A program made the position numbers and the translations under genes. Under the pieces are notes generated by a model. That model was not told the DNA's origin, did not search any database, and was given only the letters and a program-made list of their open reading frames with translations. This document shows, one piece after another, positions 1-9,681 of a DNA stretch of 64,000 bases. This stretch comes from Pseudopyrenochaeta lycopersici (taxonomy: Eukaryota > Ascomycota > Dothideomycetes > Pleosporales > Pseudopyrenochaetaceae). Each line of letters begins with the position of its first letter. Position 1 is the stretch's first letter. The DNA is taken from NCBI GenBank assembly GCA_003313425.1, contig NHZP01000008.1, positions 62,001 through 126,000 on the forward strand. The letters are read 5' to 3'.

Positions 1-328
1 TAAGCTAGGCTCTTAGCTTTTTTGCTGTTTTCGGTTACAGTTGCTTGGTGGCAATGGATAGCCGTTTGCTAAATACAGATCCTGTGAGGAGCACTTGCAG
101 AGCCCGCAGGATAATTAAACAAGAAGCTTCTCTACAGCAAATATGTACAATGACGCTTATAGTAGGTAGTAGGATTACCGTCAATGCAGTACCATGCAGA
201 TGGTGGAATCATGATCACATAGCGGGGTAAGGTTGATATGATTTCTATCGACCTACTCCGCCTAAACAGGGGCGAAATTGGGTCGTAATGCTAAACTATG
301 CATACGATTTAAAGTTGGGAAGTCTATC
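1..328. other. intergenic, no gene seen
   Basis: Only short unsupported reading frames are present. It lies downstream of the DUF3632-like gene that is read leftwards, so it should hold that gene's 3' flank. I see nothing else in it. Confidence 0.5.
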
Positions 329-1270
329 TCAGGTCGAGTTTTCTCCCAAAAGGTCTCGAATCACACCAGCAGCCTCTGCGGCTACCTCTCTGGTTTCTTC
401 GTTCAAGCTTCCATCTGTACTAAACGCTTGTAGCCTCTCTTTCCACAACCGCCACCGTTCCCGCGTTAAACCGTCCGCTCTCGGCCATAGCTCTGTCTCA
501 AAATCCAATGTGTCTGCAAAATACTTCCGCAGAAAATCATGGTCCTTCCCCCAAAAAGCTCGCCCTCCATCTCGCACCCACATGGCGGTTACCCGGACGT
601 CCAGGTCCCATAACTGCTCTGCCGTCATCCTGTGTGATTCTGGCTGGCGGGGCTTAGGTCCCTTGTATTCCAACACGTTGCGGCACGCGTAGAAGACATG
701 TATGTCGTATAATTCGTATTCCCCTTGGCTTGCTTTCAGTAATGCGGTCGAGAAAGCGCAAAATCGTAGATAGCAGTCAGTACCACTTTGATTGGATCTA
801 CTGTCAGTAGATTTCTTTTTGTCTCCTTGCTCAGAATCATCCATTCCGTCCCAATCGCGCAAGGTTTCTAAGATATCATGCACGTCCACCCATTGCATAG
901 CAAAGCGCGGCAGTTCTGACCAGTGTAATTGTCCATCAGCCTTGGTAAGTTGTCGGATATCTCGATCCGCGTTTGACTTCGCAGTCACATTATTAGGCTG
1001 CGTAGGCTCCTGCGTACGCAATGCGTCGAGCAAAGCAATGTGAGGCGCGTATGAAGATGCATTGACTACAGCTACAAAAAAAGCGTCCCAGAGTTGCCAA
1101 AGAGCGTTGGCGGGTTCTGCAGATGTGGTAACGACCGTTACCAGCTGGGCGGCTATCTCATGAGGCGTAGGCGCTGGCGCCGTGGAGTCGTGGGTAGATA
1201 GAAAGGCTTCAATGGGCTTAGTGAAGGGGTTTGGAGAGCCGCTGCCCGGCCTAGCAAGAATTGTTGTCAT
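329..1270 (-). CDS. DUF3632-like fungal protein of unknown function
   Basis: Single exon, 313 aa from the ATG at 1270. A start 14 codons further upstream is possible but gives a less natural N-terminus. The protein is soluble, rich in Trp and charged residues, with no signal peptide or membrane segment. A helical segment reads ALWQLWDAFFVAV, and the C-terminal half carries several Trp-centred motifs (QLWDLDVRVTAMWVRDG, then WRLWKERL). This pattern resembles the fungal DUF3632 family, which has no known function. It shares an upstream region of roughly 540 bp with the divergent secreted RNase gene, so the two may be co-regulated. The family call is from memory of the motif style. That it is a real gene is much surer. 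Confidence 0.6.
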   Translation of the reverse strand: MTTILARPGSGSPNPFTKPIEAFLSTHDSTAPAPTPHEIAAQLVTVVTTSAEPANALWQLWDAFFVAVVNASSYAPHIALLDALRTQEPTQPNNVTAKSNADRDIRQLTKADGQLHWSELPRFAMQWVDVHDILETLRDWDGMDDSEQGDKKKSTDSRSNQSGTDCYLRFCAFSTALLKASQGEYELYDIHVFYACRNVLEYKGPKPRQPESHRMTAEQLWDLDVRVTAMWVRDGGRAFWGKDHDFLRKYFADTLDFETELWPRADGLTRERWRLWKERLQAFSTDGSLNEETREVAAEAAGVIRDLLGENST

Positions 1271-1357
1271 TTGGATAGTTGAAGATTGGATATTGGATCT
1301 GATCCCTCTCACCCTGGGACGTTCTTATGTTGGTTCCCATGGGGCCAAATGAACATC

Positions 1358-1409
1358 TTACGTAAGATTTTTCAGGCAGCACCTTACGTAACCTTTCTCA
1401 GGCAACACC
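1358..1409. repeat. two tandem 26-bp repeats, each with a TTACGTAA palindrome
   Basis: Copies at 1358-1383 and 1384-1409 each begin with the palindrome TTACGTAA, continue through a pyrimidine-rich TCAGGCA core and end in CACC, with only a few differences. They lie between the divergent DUF3632-like and RNase genes. TTACGTAA resembles fungal bZIP (Yap/CRE-type) sites, so a duplicated regulatory site is plausible. Binding is inferred. Confidence 0.55.
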
Positions 1410-1663
1410 TGTCACGCACTTTGGGATACGCCCTGCAATATAAAATGCCTGGGCCAATCAGAGGTCCTATCTAGTCAAGACATTCGTGATGGAGTCGCTC
1501 ATCAGAGCAGGATTCTATTATTTCCTCAGGTGCTATTTTTGATGATTCCTAAATCATGACTACACAGAGTAGGTATCATTGCACAGTATCAGGCCCCATT
1601 CGACTAGCTCACATCAGATGCGCGCAATTCTACTGTCCATCCGCCAAAAGCCCTTGTGAAGAG

Positions 1664-1670
1664 TATAAAT
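1664..1670 (+). promoter_or_regulatory. TATA box of the secreted RNase gene
   Basis: TATAAAT lies 146 bp before the ATG at 1810 and is followed by a pyrimidine-rich leader (1670-1800) typical of strongly expressed fungal genes. Confidence 0.5.
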
Positions 1671-1809
1671 CAGCTCTTCGCTGCCGACTTTTCATTGCGT
1701 ATCCAGCGTTTATTCACTTTCTCAAGTTGCAACCACTTCTACCATCGCTTCCATCATTACAGTCATCATATACTTTCCTGCTAGCATTCGATCAACAAAT
1801 TTCACCACG

Positions 1810-2332
1810 ATGCCAATCTCCCTTTCCGAAATCTTGGTCTTTGGTCTTGCTCTTGCTCAGACCTCTTCCGCTATCCCAGCACCCGCCACTTCTCTGAACA
1901 AGAGATCTGTTTTCAACGCTTTCCCCACAACTCAGTTTGCGGCCTGTCCTAGCTACGGCTACAGCTGGGGCCTAGTAGAAGCTGCGATTCAGAAAGGTAT
2001 CGATGTTGGACCAGGTGGTGCGGCCCAGCATGGTATGGATTCCCTCTACATAGTGCTACTAACCCGCTAATTTTTTGTATTTAGGCGGTTTCCCTCACAA
2101 ATTTGGTAACAACAAGAAGTTGAAGTTTTCTGGAGCTTGCGACGGCCAGACGCTCTATGAATATCCCCTCCACAGGGGAGGAAGCGGAGTATATGATTCG
2201 GGAACAGCACCGCTTGAAAGGGTTGTGTTTATTATTTACGACGGCCCGTATAAGAACGGCGGGTACTGTGGCGTTATGACCCATGAGGACATGCCATGGG
2301 GTGACTTCCAGCTGTGCCCAATTCGGGATTAA
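1810..2332 (+). CDS. secreted guanyl-specific ribonuclease, RNase T1/F1/N1 family
   Basis: Exons 1810-2032 and 2085-2332. The 52-bp intron has a GT donor, a TACTAAC branch site and a TAG acceptor. The product is 156 aa. Residues 1-21 look like a signal peptide, and Lys-Arg at 31-32 is a likely Kex2 site releasing a mature domain of about 124 aa, close to family size. Catalytic positions of the T1 family are recognisable: FPHK (His79), EYPL (Glu100), ERVVF (Arg120) and GVMTH (His141). The T1 Tyr38 position, next to the first His motif, is Phe77 here. Cysteines at 46, 93, 136 and 152 could form two disulfides. The family cleaves single-stranded RNA 3' of G. A nutritional, defensive or effector role is possible but not shown. 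Confidence 0.85.
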
Positions 2333-3659
2333 TTATTGATGACGCAAGCACGGGAGACATGGGTCGTTGTATGCGTATATGTTTTCATTTTGGAGCTACT
2401 CGTTTCAAGTTAGATACCAATCATACAAAGGTCCGATTTAATATTTTGTTGTCACTAAAGGAGATGGAAGTCAAATCTGTACAATCGTAACTGATGCTTA
2501 GTGTACCCCGTGAACCACCAAGAAATTACGTCTTGATGTAGATCAGTAGATGCGATAGTGGAGCATGTGTAAGTCAGACTACAGCTAGAGTTGTGATATA
2601 ATATCCAAATTCGGTTGCTTGGCTACAGCCATCAACAAATAGACTGGCGAGACTATGAAGCATGATGGAGACATATTGTGGGAGGAACTACCTACCGTTG
2701 GGTTCTCCTTTTCTGATTTGATATACTCGATCCCCTGTATTTACCTAAGCAGCGGACAGGTTTGTCGGAGAGCCACACCACTAACATAGCCAACGCGCTA
2801 TCCTCAACCAATGCAGCTAAAATTTTGGAAAAAATATTATCTATTTGGTGCCTGACTTGATGCCGACGGCCATGATCTAGACCTTTATTTTACCCGCAGT
2901 TGGACACCTGCACATTTAGCGATGGCTTCTGATATGGAGAACTTTTATGTTCAGAAGGAAGCGGCTCTACGCCATGTGTGCCTCTGGTACATCTAAAATA
3001 GACGCAAGCTACGGAGATATGTGCCAGAAACTGAGAACCTTACGCTGACCTAGTGGCAACGGTGGAAGCTCAACTTAGAAGAACCTGCATCTAGCGTTGA
3101 GGATCAAGCTTGAAATATTTGATGGCAAAAGCTTAGCAGAGATTGAACGGGTACAAAAAGGATGAAGTAGACAGCAGCGATTCTATAAATATAGGCCTAT
3201 CAGATTCTGGACGGCTACGTATAAAACTATGGACGCCTGTGGCGCTAAAAGAGCACGTACTGGAATAGGCGAGAAGGCGATGATCCCGATCATGGTATTC
3301 TATTCAGAGGCCTAAAACGCTACATTTACAAGGGTCTTTTACGACGTTAATGTAGCGCTTGAGACCCATCTCTCTGTCTAAGACTCTGAGATGGTTTATG
3401 AGGTCCAAGACTTACACCTCGCCTGCTTCAGAGCCATGTTTGAAACGTAAATAGTTGTAGTAAAACAAAGATAATGCATCTGGATAAGCGAAACCTTTTA
3501 AGTTTAACGCTCAAACGACGATGGAAGGTACTAAATCAATATGTTAGCGCTATCTCAAATTTCGCATGGTTATCTTTCTGTAAGGCAGTCAACACGCACA
3601 GTTGGGACAGTCTTAGTTGAAGAAACTCAATTTAAAAGGAAATGGACAAAATAGCAGAT
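2333..3659. other. gene-free AT-leaning region
   Basis: About 1.3 kb without an ORF of note between the RNase gene and the repeats flanking the hAT element. The first part must hold the RNase 3' UTR. I recognise no coding motif. It may be old, decayed repeat sequence. Confidence 0.4.
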
Positions 3660-3737
3660 ACCTCTCACCTTCGGGGGAGAGGTGCTGCCTATATACATAA
3701 GCTAGAGCAGGCTAGTCCCGATCCAGTTACCTAGCTT

Positions 3738-3771
3738 GGTGAAAGGTAAGAGGTAACAGTTACCTTTCACC
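3738..3771. repeat. 12-bp inverted repeat (potential hairpin)
   Basis: GGTGAAAGGTAA at 3738-3749 is the exact reverse complement of TTACCTTTCACC at 3760-3771, with a 10-bp loop. The right arm overlaps the first unit of the 37-bp tandem repeats, which suggests one mobile or repeat-derived structure. Confidence 0.6.
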
Positions 3772-3873
3772 TGCGTCTAGTAACTTGGCAGGATCGTTAC
3801 CTTTCACCTGCGTCTAGTAACTTGGAAGGATTGAACCCTTTCACCTGCGTCTAGTAACCTGAAAGGATTGAAC
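3763..3873. repeat. three tandem copies of a 37-bp repeat
   Basis: Units start at 3763, 3800 and 3837, each beginning CCTTTCACCTGCGTCTAGTA and ending near GGATTGAA or a variant. Copies 2 and 3 are most alike. The array lies about 150 bp left of the hAT element. Its origin is not recognised. Confidence 0.75.
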
Positions 3874-4017
3874 CCTGACACTTTCCAAGTAGTAGAGTAA
3901 GAAGTACCAAGTTCCAAAGCCTCACTACTTGTTTCTTCGGCTTCACTATATAATTCTAGAATTGTTTCTAAGCGGTAGGTTCTTCCTGAGGTATGCAAAA
4001 TGAGAGTACTAAGGCTA

Positions 4018-4025
4018 CTACAGTC
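4018..4025. repeat. left 8-bp target-site duplication of the hAT element
   Basis: CTACAGTC directly precedes the left TIR and is repeated exactly at 7115-7122 after the right TIR. Confidence 0.9.
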
Positions 4026-7000
4026 CATGGCTTCCAACCGTACGTAGTACGGTTGCCTACGGTACGGTGCTACTGCTTATATAAGCCGTACGTAGCGTAG
4101 CCGAGGGCTACATAGTAGCGTAACCGTATTTATTAATTTTTGAAGCCGTAGTTACGGTTGTACGGCTGCTTTTTGGTGTTGAGGTTTTTAGCGGAGCCTC
4201 AGAGTCGAGTGGTGAGGGCTGCGGCGCTCGCTTGTCTGTAGGCTTCGCGGAGAGGGCTCCGATAGGCAGGGATTTCGGAGATTTAACGAAAAACCTTGAC
4301 TTGTTAGCGCTGCAGGATTTAGGAGGCAGGAGTCTAGTGAGATGGCTTAGGATGTAAATACCTCAATATTTTCACCTAAAACCTGTGTTTCTGCCATTAA
4401 TATACATTGCTATAGACCAGTTCTTCGCTTAATCTCGACACACGCTATCTCCAGCTTTAAGTTCAGCCTCGCAAAGCTCGTTCAGCAGCGCTGCTCTTAA
4501 CAGGCGTGTATCACGATCTTAAACCACCTCTACATCCTCATCTAATGCTACCTTATCTCAGGTCTATCCTAGCGGCAATTATAGCGTCACCGGCGTGCGT
4601 TTCGAGGTTGACTTCCAGCACGTATACCGCAATAGAGAGCGTCTAGTTGGGTCCTGATTAGGCTATCGCGTGAGGCATAAGAGTAAGCTAGGAGGTAGGT
4701 AGAAATAGGCAGATATATGGCAATTTAGTGTAGAGCTTACTTATACGGAGAGGGACGGTTTATCTGTAAAGCTCTGGCTTTGCAGGCTGTGCCACCTTGC
4801 AAAGAGTACTGACGATGCTAAAAACGTCAATAGTACAGCATATATTACGCAGCATATGAGGACAGCGCACCGAGTTAATCCTGCTACTGGATGGCTTCCA
4901 GAATCGCCTATACAGGCTGCATTTAAGTCTCCGTTTAAAGCTGCTGCTGGTTTAAGCTCAGCAGTATCTTACACGCCTTAGCAAGAGGACGAGTTACAGA
5001 GTGCGCTGGTGGATTAGGTAATCTTACGAGATATTAGCTTCAGCACTGCAACTGCGATAGTAACCTAAGGTCTACTTACATAGAATCGCGCACCTCTACT
5101 TGCTGCGCTACCTAATTCGGTTTCTATAATATTAAAGTACGTTATCTTAGCATGGGAGGAGCGTTGTATAGAAGTTGCAGCGCTGCTACAGGTAGTAAGG
5201 AGCAAGATTGCGCTGTCGCTAGATATATGGACATCTCCAAACTATTACAGCTTTGTTAGTGTTATTGCTCACTTTACTGGTACGTGCGCACGCTAGTCTT
5301 ATTAATAGACTCACCGCCTACTATTATAGGCAGGCGGTAGGTTTATTAACTGGCAGAATCTAACGTTATAGAATAATAACTTAGAATTATAGATGCGGAT
5401 TTTAAATAACGAGACGTCCTTATAGCCTTTAAAAACTTATATGGCGACTATACTAGGGGTGCCTAAGGTGCCGTTATACTTGAAACTATCAAACTCTATT
5501 GTATTGCACCAAAATTCTACTGCTTTATAGGTGATAACGCTACAAATAACGACGCTGAACTCATCCAAGCCCTCAACGAACATCCTAATATTAACCTTAA
5601 GCCGCACTACCGCCTCCGCTGTACTGGTTATATTATAAACCTTGTCGTTAAAGCTACCCTATATAGAGAGGGAGTGAGTAAATAGGAGGCTTAGGTTGCA
5701 GCTGTAGGCCCTGTAGAGCAGCTAGATCTTTTCTGGAAGCAAGGAGTTGTTAGGAAGCTTTATAACTTCGTAAATGCTGTCTGTGTATTATATAAGCGCC
5801 GCGAGCTATTTAACCAAGTATAGCATAAGGTAAACAATAAGGAGAGTTTGCATAAGTTTAACACACTTAACCTCGTGCAGGATGGTGGCATTCGCTGGAA
5901 TTCTGTCTATCTTATGCTCTAACGCTGTCTTGAGCTTAAGGACGCCATCTAAAGCTTTAACTGACGCCTCCGCGATACCTATACTACCAGCGATGATAGC
6001 TACAACCCTCTGTTCGATAGCTTGAACGATAAGGAGTGGGATGAGGCTGCTGAGCTTACAGAGTTTCTATTAACACTATATGAGATGACGAAGCGCCTAG
6101 AAGGCAATAACAGCGGCAACAGCTTTGGATCTCTATGGCAGACTCTCGTAAATTTACACGCTTTGTGGCTACTATACACTGCTAAGCGAGAGTCCTACAC
6201 AAGCCAATATATCAAAACTGCTGCTAAGTTTGGTCTTGAGAAACTCATAACCTACTGCAACCGCCTCATCCTCGAGCCAGACATCAGCTACTACTTAGTA
6301 GCCACCGCCCTCCACCCAAGGCTGCGCTTAAACTGGTTCAGATCACAATGGGCACATTATCTGAAGTACTACAAGCGTGCTGAGGCCTCTATCTCAGCTA
6401 CCTTTAAGGCCTATATTGATGCTGAGATAATAGATAAAGACTTACAACTATCTCAGCCGCTGCGGCGGAAGCTTCCACGTGTTTCTAACGATGCCAACAC
6501 CACCTATACCAGCTGGTACGAACAGTCGATGGATGTCAACCTTGATCTCCTCCAGCACGCTAGAAATAAACGCCGCAAGCAAGTTTCTCAGCTTTAAGAG
6601 TACTACGATAACTAGCGCGAGGAGTGCGTTAACTTATTAGAGGCGGATCGCAAGTTATTAGATAACCTATAGCGCTGGTGGGTTGTGGTTAGCCAAAACA
6701 AGTATCCTGTGTTATTTAAGATAGCCACTGATTTCCTATCTATACCTAGTACAAGCTGCGACTGCGAGAGAGCTTTTAGTAGCGGTAGACGAACAATCAC
6801 GTGCGATTGAAATTTACTCCGCGGTAACATGGTTAAGGCGCTGCAAGTACAGAAAAACTGGCTGCGGAGGGGCGTGGTGCAGAGTCATCTCACTAGGTTA
6901 GAGGCGGCGGTGAGACGATTTGACGGCAAAACTGAGGTCAACACCACAAATGTACTATAATTTCCTATTCGGGACGAGCCTACGGCCGTTTTACGGCTAC

Positions 7001-7114
7001 GCTCCGTAGCAGACTCGATTTTGGCCAGTACCGTACGTACAGTAGTCAATCTCAGAGCGTAGCGTAACTGGAGGAGGGCCAACCGTACCGTACTACGTAC
7101 GGTTGGAAGCCTTG
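4026..7114 (+). mobile_element. hAT-family DNA transposon, full length with TIRs and 8-bp TSD
   Basis: The ends at 4026-4052 and 7088-7114 are 27-bp inverted repeats, identical at 26 of 27 positions. They begin CATGG on one side and CAAGG on the other and contain the palindromic CGTACG/GTACTAC theme. The element is flanked by a perfect direct repeat CTACAGTC at 4018-4025 and 7115-7122, the 8-bp target duplication typical of hAT elements. The total length is 3089 bp. Further CCGTACG/TACGGT subterminal motifs occur near both ends (4040-4110 and 6980-7100). The inside encodes a decayed transposase. The insertion lies some 75 bp beyond the stop codon of the hydroxyproline dehydratase-like gene. 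Confidence 0.93.
4740..6900 (+). pseudogene. hAT transposase, inactivated by many stop codons
   Basis: Reading through stops gives the domain order of an Ac/hobo-type transposase. It starts with a BED-like zinc finger around 4770-4880 (WLCRLCH then QHMRTAH). A catalytic-region motif SLDIWTSPNYYSFVSVIAHF follows near 5215-5275, then a DNATNNDAE segment near 5530. The longest open piece (6022-6597, 191 aa) holds TALHPRLRL. The C-terminal dimerisation signature (SIPSTSCDCERAFSSGRRT) lies near 6735-6795. The stops are mostly TAA or TAG where Gln (CAA/CAG) is expected, plus a TGA at about 6808 where CGA (Arg) is expected. This is C-to-T change of the RIP type. The element cannot make its own transposase. 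Confidence 0.88.
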
Positions 7115-7122
7115 CTACAGTC
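7115..7122. repeat. right 8-bp target-site duplication of the hAT element
   Basis: CTACAGTC directly follows the right TIR and matches the left copy at 4018-4025 exactly. Confidence 0.9.
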
Positions 7123-7189
7123 AGTGGAACTGTTTCCAACTACTAGCGAAATTAGCCGCTCCAATAGCCACATAGCAGTGCCTGTTCGG

Positions 7190-8389
7190 TTATAAATGAT
7201 GAAACAGGAAGCCTCCGTCGCTATATGGGTCCTGATCCTCTGCAACAAAAATATGAGACCCGGTGTAGTACGCATTGCCTTCAACCTTCACCCTTACTGG
7301 ACTTGCTATCATAATGTTCTCGTCATATAACTCCGGGACTTCGCCAATAATGGTTCCAACAAAACCACCCTGTCCGTTGGCCGCGTTTGAAACCAGTGAA
7401 TGATAAGTCCAGGACTGTCCCATTCTTAAATCTCCGGTAGCGTAAGCATACGCTATCCTTGCGGCAACAGCACTACCAGTGGGTGATCGATCAACTTGCT
7501 GATCTCCGAAAAAGCAAAGTCCGGTCTCTGCGCCTATAGAATTGGCTGCACATTTGCCAACGTCTTTATCAACTACCATGAATGTGTACAGAGAATTGAG
7601 TTCCTTGTGCTCCGGGTGTGTCATGTGCTTTTCATACTGCGGGTGGCTATTAATGACGTCTTTAAGCTTTCGAGTAGCGTAGCTTATAGGATCAAGATCG
7701 ACTGGTTGACGCAAGCCCCGTCTCCCAAACCCGAGCTCTCGAGTAGAGACTAGGCATGTAAAGGCGCCGCCGTAGCAGAAAGAAACGGCAACGCTGTCGC
7801 GATTTTCCATTTCAGGCCACCGATCCTGTATGGGTATCGGGATCTGGATGTTTTTCCCAGTGGCAAAGGATGGGACACATTCAAACGACACGGGACGCGA
7901 AGGGTCGGAACAAATGGGGTCTCCAATCACAGGAACAGTAACCTTCACCAAGCCACACGGCGCATGCAGGTTCAGTATTGCGGTCCCTGATTTTCGGTCA
8001 CACTGGATTTCATTTCTCCGGGGGAATACATTTAGATCGTGTGTGTCCAGCAAGAACCGGCCAAGAGCGATCGTCGCGTGCCCACACATGGTACTATAAC
8101 CTTCATTGTGCGTGAAAAGGACTCCAATATGGGCGTCTCCCAACTCTGTGAGCTCGGTGTGTGGCCGCAGAATAGCGCCGTACATATCCGCATGCCCGAC
8201 AGGTTCAAGCATCAATCGTTTTCGAATGTTATCGTGCTGTGCCTTGGCCTGATCTCTTTGCTCTAGGAGTGTGCCGGATATTTCGGGGTACCCTGAAATG
8301 ATGATTCTGGTGGGTTCTCCTGTGGTGTGCATGTCAATGCAAGTGATGGCCCTTTTGCCATTGTAGAGCAGCCGATCGACAGTGTCCAT
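7190..8389 (-). CDS. trans-3-hydroxy-L-proline dehydratase-like protein (proline racemase superfamily)
   Basis: Single exon, 399 aa, with ATG at 8389. The family fold is marked by HTTGEPTRII at 21-30, the first catalytic cysteine in STMCGHATIALG (Cys102) and the second active-site motif DRSPTGSAVAAR, where Thr304 replaces the second cysteine of true racemases. In this superfamily the Cys/Thr pair marks trans-3-hydroxy-L-proline dehydratases, which remove water to give pyrroline-2-carboxylate. Cys/Cys enzymes are proline or 4-hydroxyproline epimerases. A dehydratase role in using hydroxyproline, for example from host or collagen-like protein, is inferred. There is no signal peptide, so it is probably cytosolic. 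The hAT element is inserted just past its 3' end. Confidence 0.88.
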   Translation of the reverse strand: MDTVDRLLYNGKRAITCIDMHTTGEPTRIIISGYPEISGTLLEQRDQAKAQHDNIRKRLMLEPVGHADMYGAILRPHTELTELGDAHIGVLFTHNEGYSTMCGHATIALGRFLLDTHDLNVFPRRNEIQCDRKSGTAILNLHAPCGLVKVTVPVIGDPICSDPSRPVSFECVPSFATGKNIQIPIPIQDRWPEMENRDSVAVSFCYGGAFTCLVSTRELGFGRRGLRQPVDLDPISYATRKLKDVINSHPQYEKHMTHPEHKELNSLYTFMVVDKDVGKCAANSIGAETGLCFFGDQQVDRSPTGSAVAARIAYAYATGDLRMGQSWTYHSLVSNAANGQGGFVGTIIGEVPELYDENIMIASPVRVKVEGNAYYTGSHIFVAEDQDPYSDGGFLFHHL

Positions 8390-9681
8390 CTGTAGGAATT
8401 AAGGGAAGCAGGATTTGGCGATGCGACAGTTTGGAGCATGTAGTATAAAAGTGGATAACAAAAAATATATTGTCAGATAATCCGTAGAAACTTGGGACGT
8501 TTTATGGCTCAATCATTATACCCTGGCCCCGCCTGAACACGTGCACCAACAGGTTAACAAGCGTCCCAATCCGGCAACCGGTTAGAGTCGGCTTCACTCT
8601 GCGACGTTGTCGGAATCACATTCCGTTTTGGGTCTATTATACTACTTTAATAGTCAAAGAAGGAAGTGTTCTTTTTCGGAAAAGTTCGCTAGCAATAGCA
8701 TAGCTCTGTTGCATGCTGCGCCCATTCGCTGTTATACTTTGCCTCGATGACTGTTGCTAAATTCCTAGATGCCATCGAAGCTGGTTAAATGAATATTGCC
8801 ACTGTCGGCGATGCAGTGCGACACCAAAGACGACGGTCCTTTCATGCCACTCCCAGCAGCTACGCCTATCTGACAAAATGGATGTTTCGGTTGTTTTCTC
8901 AGGCCTGAATTTAAGCTCCGCAATAAAGTTTTCGGCCTCTCCCGCGACATCGGCCGTTTAAGTAAGGTAGACGAATGTAGCTTCTACCACAGGGTTCAAT
9001 TCTAGGGGTAAGTGCTTTTTTCAAAGCTTTTTAGCTTCTACTAGCCTTAAGATTCAAAGACAACATAAAGTAATGTCACAGGGCCACTTTAGAGCGAGAG
9101 CAGAGTTGAGTTTGTCCAGTCAGTATTTAGTTCTCCAAGAAAGGCATGGCATATGTTTGAAATAGTGTCTCAGTCAATACCTTCGATAAAAAGATCTCAC
9201 CCATCGAACCTCGGTTTGCAGGCAGGTTTCTGAGATGCACTGTATGGATTTTGAAACTGTGAATTTTCAGAGAAACTTTTTGAAAGAAACTCCTTCTGTG
9301 CATGCTTTTCGTTGTACACCTGTGTCCTCCGAGAAGCCTTCCCAACATCTACTTGTTTCTCTCCTAACACAATATCACTATCATCTGAAAACGCAAAAGC
9401 TATACGCTTGGTTTCTTGTAGGTTTTTAGAAGAGATTCTATTCCCTTACTCCCATCAGAGTCCATTATATCTGGGAACCACTCTGAAATATGGCTCAAGC
9501 TTATCACGGCTGGTCGCAACATCTGTTCTACGAGTTTTCTGCGAGAAATGTGATCATGGTTGGAATAAGTGATACGTTCGCGTCCTTTTGGGAGCGTGAC
9601 AGTGGTAGGAAGACTCTACCACGGTATTGGCTCCTGTACATTCTTTTGCGCATTGGGTAACAATTCTTGTGTCAGCCTTTG
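8390..9681. other. gene-poor region, possibly 3' remnants of the HET relic
   Basis: No convincing complete gene. The first few hundred bases should contain the promoter of the dehydratase-like gene. On the minus strand, 9680-9230 has medium-length open stretches in shifting frames, including one reading RKLVEQMLRPAV. They may be the decayed 3' half of the HET pseudogene to the right. Confidence 0.4.

Noticed and set aside
3804..4037. 77-codon minus-strand frame left of the hAT element
   Set aside because: It is coded largely by the 37-bp tandem repeats and overlaps the transposon end.
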